A stretch of DNA of 24,997 bases, taken from contig JBCCBV010000031.1 in assembly GCA_039033855.1 (NCBI GenBank), positions 1 to 24,997 on the forward strand, in the 5' to 3' direction. Positions 14,357-23,459 of this stretch are shown in pieces. The notes beneath the pieces were generated by a model, which was given only the letters and a program-made list of their open reading frames with translations, had not been told where the DNA came from and ran no database searches. The translations under genes were made by a program, and so were the position numbers. Origin of the DNA: JBCCBV01 sp039033855 (GTDB taxonomy: Bacteria; Planctomycetota; Phycisphaerae; Phycisphaerales; Phycisphaeraceae). Within the stretch, counting starts at the first letter, position 1. Each line of letters opens with the position of its first letter.

Positions 14357-16948
14357 TTACTCGGTGAAGTCGAGCTCGAGCACGTCGCCGTCAAACTCGA
14401 TGTGGATGACGCCGCTCTTGTAAACGGACTGCATCGTTGGGCTGTCGAAGGTCATCGGGTGGCTGTAGTCGATGGGCGCTCCGCCGACGGTGGGGATCGC
14501 CGGCGCCGCGGTGTTGAAGGTCATCTCCTGTGCGCCGGACCCGCTGCCGGTGTAGACAAGGGTGTGGTCGCCCGGCACGACGGTCTTGTAGAGCGCCAGC
14601 GGGTTGTCGAGAACGTCGGCCATGAAGGCTTCGAGGTCGGCGTAGTCGTCCGCGTGACCGGCTTCGATGAGGACCGGCGTGTGGTTACCCTCGACCAGCA
14701 GGATCGTGCCGGCGTCGTTCCACGCATACGCGTCGGTGCGGAGCTTGACCGTCTGGTCGTCGCCGGCCTTGTTGAAATTGCTCTGGCTGCCTTCGGCTTT
14801 CTTCCACTTGTTCCGCTCGTACTCCTCGTCCCACAAGACCGGCCGCACCGCCGCGTAGGCCTCGCCCGACTGCACGAACACCCAGCCGTCCACTTCTTCC
14901 TTGCGGTCCCAGTCCTTGCCCATCCAGATGCCGACCTCGAGGTCGCTACGGATGTTGGCCGGGAACCAGTCCGGGTGCACGCCATACCAGCGGCGGGACT
15001 GCTGAACGACGAGCGTGCGTCCGTGGTGCGCGGTGTGCCACATGCCTTCCATGTTGTAATCGGCGCTGGTCTTGCGGTTTCCGGTGTAGCTGAGCGCGAC
15101 CGGCACGATCCGGCACTTGGTGTCCTGCGCGAAGGTCATGCCGTGCCACCGGCCGGCCATGCTCAGGTGCGAGTGCACCGCCGAGGGGTGGTCCATCTGC
15201 GTGCCCAGCGAGTAGTCCGGCGTGACGTAGGTGCTCTTGAGGAAGCGCGCATCGGTATCGACCACCAGCGAGCGTTCGGTCCCACGCGGCCGGGGCAGGA
15301 CGTTTTCCTCTTCGCCGATGCCGCGGGCGCGGAACGTGTAGTGGCCCATGCCCTGGCGGTCGAGGATCATCTTCCACACCACGGGCGGCAGTTCGTGATC
15401 GTTGATGAGATTCCAGTACCACCAGACGCCGGCGCCGACGTAGCCGCCCAGCTTGAAGCTCACGAGCGACGACGTGCCGTTGCCTTCAAACACACCCTTG
15501 TGGTGGCGGGCCTTGGGGCCCCCGCGGTCGCCCGAGATGGACACCTGCGCCCACTCCGCCCAGTACAGGGTGAGGAAGTCGCCGATCATGGACTTCAGCT
15601 CCTCGTCACCGCTGTACTGGTACGCCAGGTCGACGAAGTTGAGCGTGTGCTTGCTGTAGGTGTTCGAGCCGTACTCCAGGAAGAAGCCGCGCTCGGCCCG
15701 GCTCGGGAAGTACGCCTTGAAGTAAGCCAGCCACGCCTCGTAGTGGTCCTTGGCGGTGTAGTCCTGGCCGTCGGACAGGTTGGCGCGGCCGCCGCCGTGT
15801 CGCGTGGCCGGGTCGACGCCCGGGCCGTAGTAGCCGGACCGGCCGTAGCCGTAGGCGCCGCCGAAGCCGTAGTTCGGATAGACCCGGTCCTTGTAGCCGG
15901 GCTCGTTCATGAAGATGTACGACGTCACGAGGCTGCTGGCCTTGGCGTTGAGGTCGTGGTTCTCGCTGCCGTCGAGGTACCAGATGCTCTGCCGGGCCCA
16001 GTGGATGTCGTTCTTGAGCTTGGTGCGCTCCCAGAGCGTTTCGAGCAGCAGCGCCTCGGTCTCCGGCGTCATCCGACCGGGATACTTGCCGTGGGTGTTG
16101 GAGAACCAGAAATACACCCGGCAGTAGTACGGGGTGTGGAACAGGCTCCACGTGTTGTTCTTGTTGCTCTTGCGGAGCTCTTCGACGAGGTGGCGGTTGG
16201 CCGTCTCCAGGTCCTGGTTGGTCATCAGCTTGGCGAACGCCGAGACCATGCGGTACATGCCCTCTTTGTCGTCGTTGGCCGCGGCCTGGAACGCGTGCTC
16301 GATCCGCATCGCCCGGCTGGCCTCGGCCTCGGCCATGCGCTGCGCCAGCGGCTTGTCGGTCACGCCGATGACGTCGTCGCCGTGCTCGAACCGGACGCCG
16401 TCGAGATGGACCTGCGCGCCCTTGGCGAACGCCGCCTCGATATCGCACAGCGCCACCCGGCCCCAGGCGAAGCCGGCGTCCGCGGTCAACCCCGACAGCG
16501 GGAGCGTGTACTCGGCCCAGTCGCCCCCGACCCGCTCAAGCGTTCCGGTGGCGGCGTTGCCGTCCGCATCGACCAGGCGCAGGGTCCAGTCCTGCGGGCC
16601 GGCGTCGCCTTGCGTCTGGACCGACAGCTTGAGTTCGTGGTCGGGCGATAGTTCCCACAACTCGCCCCAGAGTCCGGCGACGAAGCCGAAGCGTTCGGGC
16701 ATGCCGGCCCCAGCGGGCATGTAGCGCACGCTCAGGTCGCCGACCATCGCGTCCGCGTGATCGAGGGCGAACCCTCGGGGTTTGAACCCATCGCCTCGTC
16801 GTGCGTCGAGGTTGTGGTCGACCTCTTGGCCGTCGTTGGCCACGCCGAACAGCCGCAGCTCTTCGTCCCAGAAGTCGAGCAGCTTCTCGTCAGCGTGCGC
16901 AAACGCGGGTGTGCAGAGCAAGAGCAGGGAAAGAAAGCGATTCATCAT
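14357..16948 (-). CDS. Large secreted protein resembling alpha/alpha-toroid polysaccharide lyases
   Basis: The protein has 863 residues with a signal peptide (MMNRFLSLLLLCTPAFAHA, cleaved before Asp20). Residues about 20-220 look like a beta-rich carbohydrate-binding region (WGELWELSPDHELKLSVQTQ, a sugar-binding-like fold). Residues about 230-560 are helical with aromatic and His-rich motifs: WYLDGSENHDLNAKASSL, GFGGAYGYGRSGYYG, GFFLEYGSNTYSKHTLNFVD, GDRGGPKARHHKG. The remainder is beta-rich (GWVFVQSGE, IDYSHPMTF). This order resembles toroid plus beta-sandwich polysaccharide lyases such as PL8, but I do not recognise its family. The ENHD, EYGSNTY and RHH motifs are candidate catalytic sites. 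It starts 50 bases after the stop of the TIM-barrel-like gene, probably in one operon. The upstream frame to 17041 lacks a signal peptide at its start. Confidence 0.75.
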   Translation of the reverse strand: MMNRFLSLLLLCTPAFAHADEKLLDFWDEELRLFGVANDGQEVDHNLDARRGDGFKPRGFALDHADAMVGDLSVRYMPAGAGMPERFGFVAGLWGELWELSPDHELKLSVQTQGDAGPQDWTLRLVDADGNAATGTLERVGGDWAEYTLPLSGLTADAGFAWGRVALCDIEAAFAKGAQVHLDGVRFEHGDDVIGVTDKPLAQRMAEAEASRAMRIEHAFQAAANDDKEGMYRMVSAFAKLMTNQDLETANRHLVEELRKSNKNNTWSLFHTPYYCRVYFWFSNTHGKYPGRMTPETEALLLETLWERTKLKNDIHWARQSIWYLDGSENHDLNAKASSLVTSYIFMNEPGYKDRVYPNYGFGGAYGYGRSGYYGPGVDPATRHGGGRANLSDGQDYTAKDHYEAWLAYFKAYFPSRAERGFFLEYGSNTYSKHTLNFVDLAYQYSGDEELKSMIGDFLTLYWAEWAQVSISGDRGGPKARHHKGVFEGNGTSSLVSFKLGGYVGAGVWWYWNLINDHELPPVVWKMILDRQGMGHYTFRARGIGEEENVLPRPRGTERSLVVDTDARFLKSTYVTPDYSLGTQMDHPSAVHSHLSMAGRWHGMTFAQDTKCRIVPVALSYTGNRKTSADYNMEGMWHTAHHGRTLVVQQSRRWYGVHPDWFPANIRSDLEVGIWMGKDWDRKEEVDGWVFVQSGEAYAAVRPVLWDEEYERNKWKKAEGSQSNFNKAGDDQTVKLRTDAYAWNDAGTILLVEGNHTPVLIEAGHADDYADLEAFMADVLDNPLALYKTVVPGDHTLVYTGSGSGAQEMTFNTAAPAIPTVGGAPIDYSHPMTFDSPTMQSVYKSGVIHIEFDGDVLELDFTE

Positions 16949-16998
16949 GAGTAGGACCCATTGTGCTTGAACAAGTGAGGTAATCGAAGAACGGTCAC

Positions 16999-18906
16999 TC
17001 ACGGGTTCGGGCGTGTGAAGATTGCGTCGTAGTCGTTCCATCGCGCGTTCATCGTCTTGAGCTTCATCTGTAACTGCGGGATCAGGTCGGAACTCAGCAG
17101 GCGGATGCGCTCGCCTTCCGGGGTTTCGGCGGTGTGCAGGACAGGACCATTCGCCTTCTGGAGGATGTCGATCAGCACCGCGGTGTTGTCGAGTTCCGCC
17201 CGCGCGGTATTGATCATCAGCGTGCGGTCCCAGTTGCTCTGCGTGCCCAGGACCGGGTGGTACGCGGGCTCGATGCTCAAGGCCTTAACGCGGTCGAGCT
17301 GGCCCTGATAGCTGGCGAAGTTGCGCAGCGTCGCGAGCATGCAATCCAGCGCCTGCAAGCGCAGGTCGAGGAGCTCGTAGTGCGATTCCATGGCGCCCGT
17401 CAGCTCCGGCTGGAGTTCGCCGAGATGCTTGCGCGCCCGCTTGATGTTGCCCGAGGCTTGCAGGGTGATCTCTTCCACGAAGAACTTGCCCTGCCACCCC
17501 CCGTAGACCTGCGTCGCCTGGAGGTCGATGTAGTTCTGCGCGTGGGCTTCGTCCAGGGCTTGGAAGAGGTAGGGCTTGTAGTAGTCGGTTTCTTCTTCGG
17601 TGAGCAGGTCGGGGAAGGGGACCAGCGGACGGGTGATCCATCGCTGATGTACACCGCCGGTCATGAGCGGGAAGTGGATCTTGAGCACGCTGGCGCTCTT
17701 GTCCACATCGTCGATCGCGAGCCAGACCTTCAGGAGCGTGTCGGCCTGCGCTTCACCTACCCGCTCAGCGGCGAGGCTCCGCAGCAGCTGAAGCCGGCCG
17801 AGCTCGTCTGTAACGGGCGCTTCCCAGAAGCGCTCGAACAACTGCGGGTACAGGTCGCCGGCCCACGGGTCCATGGCCACCATCAGGCGAGGCGCTTCGC
17901 TTTCCGAAGCAGCGGAGAGCTTCCGCGCGGCGGACACGGGCTGTTCAATCCCCACCACGGGGTAGAAGAAATTCCACTCCCAATGGATGCCGGTCCCCAC
18001 GATGAAAGGCTTGCCGTCCGGGCCCTCTCGGTTCGCCACCGCGAAGCCCTTCTCGAGTTTTGCGACGAGTTCCGGCTGGAAGTCGATGCTGGGCGTCATC
18101 CACGACTGCGGCCTGATGGGCTTGATCTGCACGTCGAGTTCGCCGCCCGCCGCTTTGGCGCCGTCGCGCAGGGCGTGCACGAAGCCGATCAACCGGTCGT
18201 GGAGCGAGCGGTCTCGGTAGAGCGTGTTGCCGTTGATGCCGGGGTACAGCCCGGGGCTCCAGCACAACCCGGAGCCCGAGTCGGTGGTCAGGAAGCTCAT
18301 CGTGTCGATCTCGGGGAACGCTTCGATGATGCTTGACACGGCCTCTCGATACAGCGCAAGCACCTCGGGGTCATCGACGTTCAGCGCGAACCTCGCAACG
18401 CGCGACCGGACGACCTGATCCACACGCGGGCCGCGCCACAAGGGGTTCTCCTCCAGCACGCCTTCGGGCACGATCTGCGGCGAGTTGCTGGTGAACATGC
18501 CTTTCATGCCCAAGTCGCGCAGCACGCGGGAGCGTGCGCCCAGCGCATCGACCAGGGCACCCGAGTAGTCCTCGGGCACGTGAGGACGGATGGCGTCGGG
18601 CGGGAAGATCTCCAGCAACCCGACCTGCCCCTCCATCCACGCCGGATACGGGTCGTCGGGGGTGTCGTATTGCCACATGGCCAGCGGCAAGCCCGGGGTC
18701 ACCTGTACGTGCGTGGCACCGAGATCTTTGGCTGCGTTGGCGAATGACTCGAACTCTTCCGGCGTTTCGTAGTGGCCGGAGAAGATCACGGCGTCGAAAC
18801 GATCCAAACCGCTCTCGGGCGGCGAGGCCGATGCAGGCGCAGAACATACCAACGACAGCAGCATCACCAAGACCAGAGCCGGGCTACGGAGCGAAGTGGG
18901 CGTCAT
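16999..18906 (-). CDS. Secreted protein, probable TIM-barrel glycoside hydrolase of unrecognised family
   Basis: The protein has 635 residues. The ATG at 18906 has GGAG five bases upstream and a clear signal peptide (RSPALVLVMLLSLVCSAPAS). The body has alternating beta strands and helices typical of a barrel: DAVIFSGHYETPEEFESFAN, GATHVQVTPG, DLGMKGMFTSN, then FPEIDTMSFLTTDSGSGLCW, a likely active-site strand end, then VGTGIHWEWNF and MVAMDPWAGDLYPQLFERFW. The last 110 residues look helical. The D-S-G-x-G-x-C-W strand resembles sites in retaining exo-glycosidases, but I cannot name the family. As first gene of the likely operon it probably releases sugars from the polymer handled by its neighbour. 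The long upstream frame to 19131 runs over the promoter region. Confidence 0.72.
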   Translation of the reverse strand: MTPTSLRSPALVLVMLLSLVCSAPASASPPESGLDRFDAVIFSGHYETPEEFESFANAAKDLGATHVQVTPGLPLAMWQYDTPDDPYPAWMEGQVGLLEIFPPDAIRPHVPEDYSGALVDALGARSRVLRDLGMKGMFTSNSPQIVPEGVLEENPLWRGPRVDQVVRSRVARFALNVDDPEVLALYREAVSSIIEAFPEIDTMSFLTTDSGSGLCWSPGLYPGINGNTLYRDRSLHDRLIGFVHALRDGAKAAGGELDVQIKPIRPQSWMTPSIDFQPELVAKLEKGFAVANREGPDGKPFIVGTGIHWEWNFFYPVVGIEQPVSAARKLSAASESEAPRLMVAMDPWAGDLYPQLFERFWEAPVTDELGRLQLLRSLAAERVGEAQADTLLKVWLAIDDVDKSASVLKIHFPLMTGGVHQRWITRPLVPFPDLLTEEETDYYKPYLFQALDEAHAQNYIDLQATQVYGGWQGKFFVEEITLQASGNIKRARKHLGELQPELTGAMESHYELLDLRLQALDCMLATLRNFASYQGQLDRVKALSIEPAYHPVLGTQSNWDRTLMINTARAELDNTAVLIDILQKANGPVLHTAETPEGERIRLLSSDLIPQLQMKLKTMNARWNDYDAIFTRPNP

Positions 18907-19421
18907 GTGTTCTCCAACGCGTGACACAAGAAGGGTGCTGGGTCGATAGAAGGTGATACAGAGACTGAACATTTTGAAGACCCCACCACGGTACCTCTGG
19001 TCACTCTTTCCCAGAGAGTCAATGTCGACCTTGCTGTTAGCGCATTCCGACGCGGCGAGGAGAAAAGCAGGAGGGCCGTGGATGGGCTCCATCCTGCTGA
19101 CGGGCCGCGTATGGGGTGCTTCGCAAACCACGGCCGGCGCGCCTGCGTGACCCCGATGTCACCGCCCATGGAGCGCGGTGGCCTGACGCAGAAGACGTTG
19201 GGGTTCAGTGGTTACCGCTCGATCTCCAGCGGTCCAGCGAGCGAAATCGGTAAACAGACTTGCTGGGTTTGGGCGTCTAAACCTCTATGAGGCATGCGGT
19301 TCCTGTCTTCTCCCGTGCGTCTGCTGCGTCTTGAGAACTCGGGTACGCTGCCGCCCCGAAATTGCGGCAGGCGGCCCTGAGCATGCTGCGGCGACCCATA
19401 TAGATGGCGCGAGAGGATTGG
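18907..19421. other. Divergent control region between the TIM-barrel operon and the GH43 gene
   Basis: These 515 bases contain no credible gene. They hold the start regions of both transcripts. Two inverted repeats are visible: CTCTGG/CCAGAG (18995-19000 and 19011-19016, loop 10), beside a TTGACT-like hexamer on the minus strand, and CTGCCGC/GCGGCAG (19348-19354 and 19364-19370, loop 9), 51 bases before the GH43 start. Either could be an operator for a sugar-responsive regulator; none is encoded in the window. Confidence 0.4.
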
Positions 19422-21020
19422 ATGACCGCAACGATCCGCAACCCCGTCCTGCCGGGCTTCCACCCGGACCCCTCGATTGTGCGGGTCGGGCAGGACTACT
19501 ACATGGCGACGTCCACGTTCCAGTGGTGGCCGGGGGTGCGGATTCATCACGCGCGCGACTTGGCGTATTGGGAGCCCATCGGCTACGCGCTCACGCGTCC
19601 GAGCCAACTCGACATGGTTGGCGTGCCCGACCACGGCGGCATCTGGGCGCCTGCGCTGAGCTACGACGCGTCGTGCAAGCTGTTCTACCTCATCTACACC
19701 AACGTGCAGTCTCGGCCGGGATACTTCGACGACCTGAACTACCTGGTCACGGCGGAAGACCCGGCGGGCCCATGGTCGGATCCCGTCTACCTGAACGGGT
19801 GTGGCTTCGATCCTTCGCTGTTCCACGATACGGACGGCCGGAAGTGGTATCTGCAGATGACCACCGACCCGCGCCCGGGCCGGAAGCGCTTCGCGGGCAT
19901 CCGCTTGCAGGAGTACGACCCGGATCGTCAGTGCTTGACCGGCCCCGCCAAGGTGATCTTTGCCGGGACCGAACTCGGGTATGTCGAGGGTCCGCATCTG
20001 TATCGCCGTGGCGACTGGTACTACTTGGTGACCGCGGAGGGCGGCACGAGCTACGAGCACGCGGTGACCGTGGCGCGTTCGCGTTCGATCTGGGGGCCGT
20101 ATGAGGTACACCCGGACAACCCGATGCTGACGTCGGCTGGCGACGACACGCTGGCGCTTCAGAAGTCTGGGCACGGCTCTCTGGTGGAGACGCCAGACGG
20201 CGAGTGGTGGCTCGCACACTTGTGCGCCCGGCCGTTGCCCGGCGCCCAGCGTTGCCCGCTGGGGCGCGAAACAGCCTTGCAACGCGTCGTGTGGGGACAA
20301 GACGGTTGGCCCAGAATCGAAGGTGGTGGCAATCGGCCGCGCGTCGCGTGGACGCTCCACGGCGTGGAGGACGTCAAACCCGCCGAACCGTTGGTGCAGC
20401 GCATCACGTTTCCCGCGGGTCCGCTGCACGACGATTTGAACACGCTCCGGGTCGCGCCCGATCCGTCGTGGTTGACCACGGGAGAGGATGACGACTGCCT
20501 GGCGATGGTGGGGCGGTCGTCTCTTGAGTCGCTGCGACATCAGAGTTTGGTGGGCCGGCGTCTCCAGCACTTTCGCGCCGAGGCGACTACGTGCCTGCGA
20601 TTCGAGCCCGAAGAGCCGCTGCAGATGGCGGGCATGCTGGCGTACTACGACACCCAGCTCTACCACTACCTGTATATGTCCCGCGATGAAGAGCGAGGCA
20701 ATCACCTGGCGGTATTGAGTTCCGACCGCGGCCGTATTACCGACCCTACGGGCGATTGGCTCGGCGTCGAGGGCTGGCCCGCCATCCACTTGCGGGTTGA
20801 AGTCGCCGATGGCCGCGTTCGATTCTCGGCGGGGGAGGACGGCAGCCACTGGCAAGCAATCGGCGGGGCGCTGGACTTGGCCATGCTCAGCGATGAGAAC
20901 GCCACGGGTCTCGGCGGCTTCACGGGGGCGTACATCGCCTTGGCGGTGCAAGACCTTGCGGGCCGAAGTCGGCGGGCGGTGTTCGAGTATTTGACATACA
21001 CCGGTTGGTCGCAGGGCTGA
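19422..21020 (+). CDS. GH43 beta-xylosidase/alpha-L-arabinofuranosidase (XynB type)
   Basis: The 532 residues match GH43 enzymes with a C-terminal beta-sandwich (E. coli YagH 536). The five-bladed propeller holds the three catalytic acids: base Asp16 in GFHPDPSIV, pKa modulator Asp130 in GFDPSLFHD, and acid Glu189 in YVEGPHLY. The C-terminal part (about 325-532) is the GH43 C2-type lectin-like sandwich (YLYMSRDE, WLGVEGW, FTGAYIALAVQD). There is no signal peptide, so it should act in the cytoplasm on imported xylo- or arabino-oligosaccharides by inversion. The start is ATG 19422, with AGAGGA closely upstream; ATG 19404 has no Shine-Dalgarno. It is divergent from the TIM-barrel operon and ends 31 bases from the end of the convergent sulfatase gene. 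Confidence 0.93.
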   Translation: MTATIRNPVLPGFHPDPSIVRVGQDYYMATSTFQWWPGVRIHHARDLAYWEPIGYALTRPSQLDMVGVPDHGGIWAPALSYDASCKLFYLIYTNVQSRPGYFDDLNYLVTAEDPAGPWSDPVYLNGCGFDPSLFHDTDGRKWYLQMTTDPRPGRKRFAGIRLQEYDPDRQCLTGPAKVIFAGTELGYVEGPHLYRRGDWYYLVTAEGGTSYEHAVTVARSRSIWGPYEVHPDNPMLTSAGDDTLALQKSGHGSLVETPDGEWWLAHLCARPLPGAQRCPLGRETALQRVVWGQDGWPRIEGGGNRPRVAWTLHGVEDVKPAEPLVQRITFPAGPLHDDLNTLRVAPDPSWLTTGEDDDCLAMVGRSSLESLRHQSLVGRRLQHFRAEATTCLRFEPEEPLQMAGMLAYYDTQLYHYLYMSRDEERGNHLAVLSSDRGRITDPTGDWLGVEGWPAIHLRVEVADGRVRFSAGEDGSHWQAIGGALDLAMLSDENATGLGGFTGAYIALAVQDLAGRSRRAVFEYLTYTGWSQG

Positions 21021-21051
21021 CGATGGCGGCCGAGTGCTTGTTGGGTGTCCT

Positions 21052-22605
21052 TCAGCGGGTCACGCTTCTGCCGTCACGGCGATAGCGATCGAGCAGTTCC
21101 AGCAGCCTCGATTCGACCTCGGGGTGCTGCCCGTACACGTTGTTGCTCTCTTCGACGTCGGAGCCCAAGTGGTAGAGCTGTCGAAGTGGGCCGTCTTCCG
21201 GCTCCGGCTCGGTCCAGCCCCCGCCGCCGCGGGCGTCGATCAGTTTCCAAGGGCCTTGCTGTATTGCAAACACGCCACGCCAGCTGTGCGTGATGATGGC
21301 TTCGCGATGGGCGTGAGCGTCTTGCCCGCGAAGCAAGGGGACAAGGCTGACGCTGTCTTCCCCGGCGTCATTGGGAAGCGCTTGTTCTACGAGTTCGGCC
21401 GCCGTGGCGAGCAGGTCGGCGAGGGTAATGGTGGCGTCCGATCTGGAACCGGGCTCCACCACGCCCGGCCATCGGACGATGTGTGGAACCCGGTGGCCGC
21501 CTTCCCATGCGTCCGTCTTTTGCCCCCGGAACACGTGATTGCTGCGGTGGCCGTACTCGGTTTCGAAGTCGAACTGGTCGGCCTGATCCGTGAGTGCGTA
21601 CGCGTTGCTGCCGTGACCGCCGTTGTCCGAGGTAATGATCACAATCGTGTTCTCCGCCAGCCCGTGTCGATCCAGTGCATCGAGCACGCGCCCGATCGAC
21701 CAGTCGTGCTCGACGACGAAATCGCCGTACTCTCCTGCGTCGCTGGCGCCGCGGAAGGGCGGGCGTGGGACGTGAGGCGTGTGAGGCGACGTCATCGGAA
21801 AGTACAGAAAGAACGGTTTTTCCCTGGAGGTCTTGGCGTAGCCGGCAAGGTAAGCCTCGGCACGCAGGGTGAACTCCAGGAGCGTGGTTTCGTGGTCGAA
21901 CCCGCGCCCTGCGGGGCCTTCGCGCCACTCGGCAGGCCTGGGTGACGCCTCGACGCGGCGGAACGGGTGGTCCAGAACCTCGCCGTTCCCGATGTAGCAG
22001 TACGGGATCATGTCGAGCGACGCCGGCATGATGAACGAGTAGCCGAAACCCACCGTGTGCGGGCCCGTGGCGACGGGCGCCTGGTAGTCGATGACCGTGT
22101 CGGTGTCTTCCCAGACGTAGAAGCCGGTGGGGCGCTTGGGGGGTTCTTTCTCGAAGTTCCACCCCAGGCCCAGGTGCCACTTGCCGATGCACGCGGTTTG
22201 ATAGCCGGCGTCGCGTAGTAATGACGCAACGGTCATACGGCCGTCTTCGATCAACAGCTTGTCGTACCCGCCCAGCACGGAGCGTTTGAGCGGCCCTCGC
22301 CAGCAATACCGGCCGGTCAGGATGCTGTAGCGGCTCGGTGTGCACACCGCCGAGGTGCTGTGGGCACCGGTAAACAACATCCCTTGCTCGATGAACGCGT
22401 CGGTGTAGGGCGTCGAGATCTTCGAATCAGGATTGAGAGCACTGATGTCGCCGTAGCCCCAGTCGTCCGCCAGGATGTAGACGATGTTGGGCCTGCTGGA
22501 AGAATGCGCCGGCGCTGCCGTGGCCTCCGGAATGACCTCGTGCGGCGCGTGCGAGCACGCGGAGAGCATCAAGAGCCAGCAGATGCGGATAGTTCGAAGC
22601 AGCAT
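21052..22605 (-). CDS. Lipoprotein S1-family sulfatase (arylsulfatase A-like)
   Basis: It is predicted to hydrolyse sulfate esters, here probably on a polysaccharide. The protein has 517 residues. The N-terminus MLLRTIRICWLLMLSAC is a lipoprotein signal with Cys17. The sulfatase signature VCTPSRYSILTGR places Cys88 for oxidation to formylglycine (C-x-P-S-R). Metal ligands Asp47 and Asp48 lie in ILADDWGYGD, and SDNGGHG carries the later Asp/Asn pair. GKWHLG supplies Lys and His of the active site. All expected residues are present, and the length is normal. The ATG at 22605 has GAGGA nine bases upstream. No sulfatase-maturing enzyme is in the window. Its convergence with GH43 and closeness to the lyase-like operon suggest a shared substrate. 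Confidence 0.93.
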   Translation of the reverse strand: MLLRTIRICWLLMLSACSHAPHEVIPEATAAPAHSSSRPNIVYILADDWGYGDISALNPDSKISTPYTDAFIEQGMLFTGAHSTSAVCTPSRYSILTGRYCWRGPLKRSVLGGYDKLLIEDGRMTVASLLRDAGYQTACIGKWHLGLGWNFEKEPPKRPTGFYVWEDTDTVIDYQAPVATGPHTVGFGYSFIMPASLDMIPYCYIGNGEVLDHPFRRVEASPRPAEWREGPAGRGFDHETTLLEFTLRAEAYLAGYAKTSREKPFFLYFPMTSPHTPHVPRPPFRGASDAGEYGDFVVEHDWSIGRVLDALDRHGLAENTIVIITSDNGGHGSNAYALTDQADQFDFETEYGHRSNHVFRGQKTDAWEGGHRVPHIVRWPGVVEPGSRSDATITLADLLATAAELVEQALPNDAGEDSVSLVPLLRGQDAHAHREAIITHSWRGVFAIQQGPWKLIDARGGGGWTEPEPEDGPLRQLYHLGSDVEESNNVYGQHPEVESRLLELLDRYRRDGRSVTR

Positions 22606-23459
22606 GCACGGTGTCCTCAGTGGTCAGCGAGTAGTTCGTTGCGTTTGTTCGACGGCGTCGTGGACTGGAAGTCGGAGATCAATCGGTGTCCCAATGCCGC
22701 TCAGCGCTCGCGGCGCCCGGCTCCGCATCCGGGGCCGAGGCTTTGGGCATGCTGTCGAAAGCGAGCCCTTTGATGCCGCGGGGTTAGCGGTGCAGGCCAC
22801 GCAAACCCATGCGAGTGCGAGTCGACGTGAGGCGACAGGGTAGTCAGCAGGCCGGATGGCGTCGTTCTGGACATAGAGAGCTCTGCGGTCGACTACGCTG
22901 TGGCGGCCCGCATCGCGCGTGCGGCGTTACTTCTGCGGGAGTGCGGGGTGACAACCGGGCCACGGGCCGGTACGCGAGGCCCAAGCTTGGGCCTGTCAAA
23001 GCGTTGATAGCCGCGGAGTTCGAGGTGGCTCGCCGGTCGGGTCCAATCGACGGTGTTGAGCTCGCAAAGCATCTGTCCTGTCGAAGAAACTTGGGCAAGG
23101 GCGCCTTCGATGCCGTGGATGGCGCGGACGTCGCCGCTCTGCGGTGTTCGCCTGCGTCGCCATGCCCCGGCGGGCAGGGTGTGGATCGGAGCGGCCTGGA
23201 GGGCACCGTTGACGATTTGGAGGTGCGCCAGCGACGTGCTCAGCGTGGCTGGGGGCAGGCCGGCCTGCTGCGGGGTCGATCGACGCGCGAGGGTCTGAGC
23301 GAAGCAGTCGGCGGTGGCCTGGTGCGGATCAACGTCGCGTGAGATTGTGCTCGATGCGCCGTCAACCTTCAGCTCGATGTCGTTGGTCTGGTCGCGCCAG
23401 ACGGCGTACACATGGTCGCCGGAGATGTGCGCGGTCGGTTCGATCTCTCGAGCGCAGGC
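22606..23459. other. Non-coding or degenerate stretch with coding-like fragments
   Basis: No intact gene is found. On the minus strand a frame running from about 23458 to 22893 contains a convincing piece (EIEPTAHISGDHVYAVWRDQ, then TNDIELKVDG) and later LAHLQIVNGALQAAPIHTL. It then loses protein-like character. It has no proper start, adjoins the nucleoside hydrolase remnant, and probably descends from a different, unidentified gene. A 34-codon frame (MRSRAPRALSGIGTPIDLRL onward) ends about 25 bases before the sulfatase start; I see no support for it as a gene. Confidence 0.4.

Noticed and set aside
14258..16651. Plus-strand open frame of 797 codons opposite the lyase-like gene
   Set aside because: It is a high-GC antisense shadow; the minus strand encodes a signal peptide, aromatic motifs and paralogous sequence, while the plus frame has repetitive V, R, A and D composition and no recognisable motif.
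19212..20951. Minus-strand open frame of 579 codons opposite the GH43 gene
   Set aside because: The GH43 catalytic triad is on the plus strand; the antisense frame is rich in R, V and H without family motifs.
22809..23342. Plus-strand open frame of 177 codons right of the sulfatase gene
   Set aside because: No motif, no Shine-Dalgarno, and it overlaps degenerate minus-strand coding remnants.
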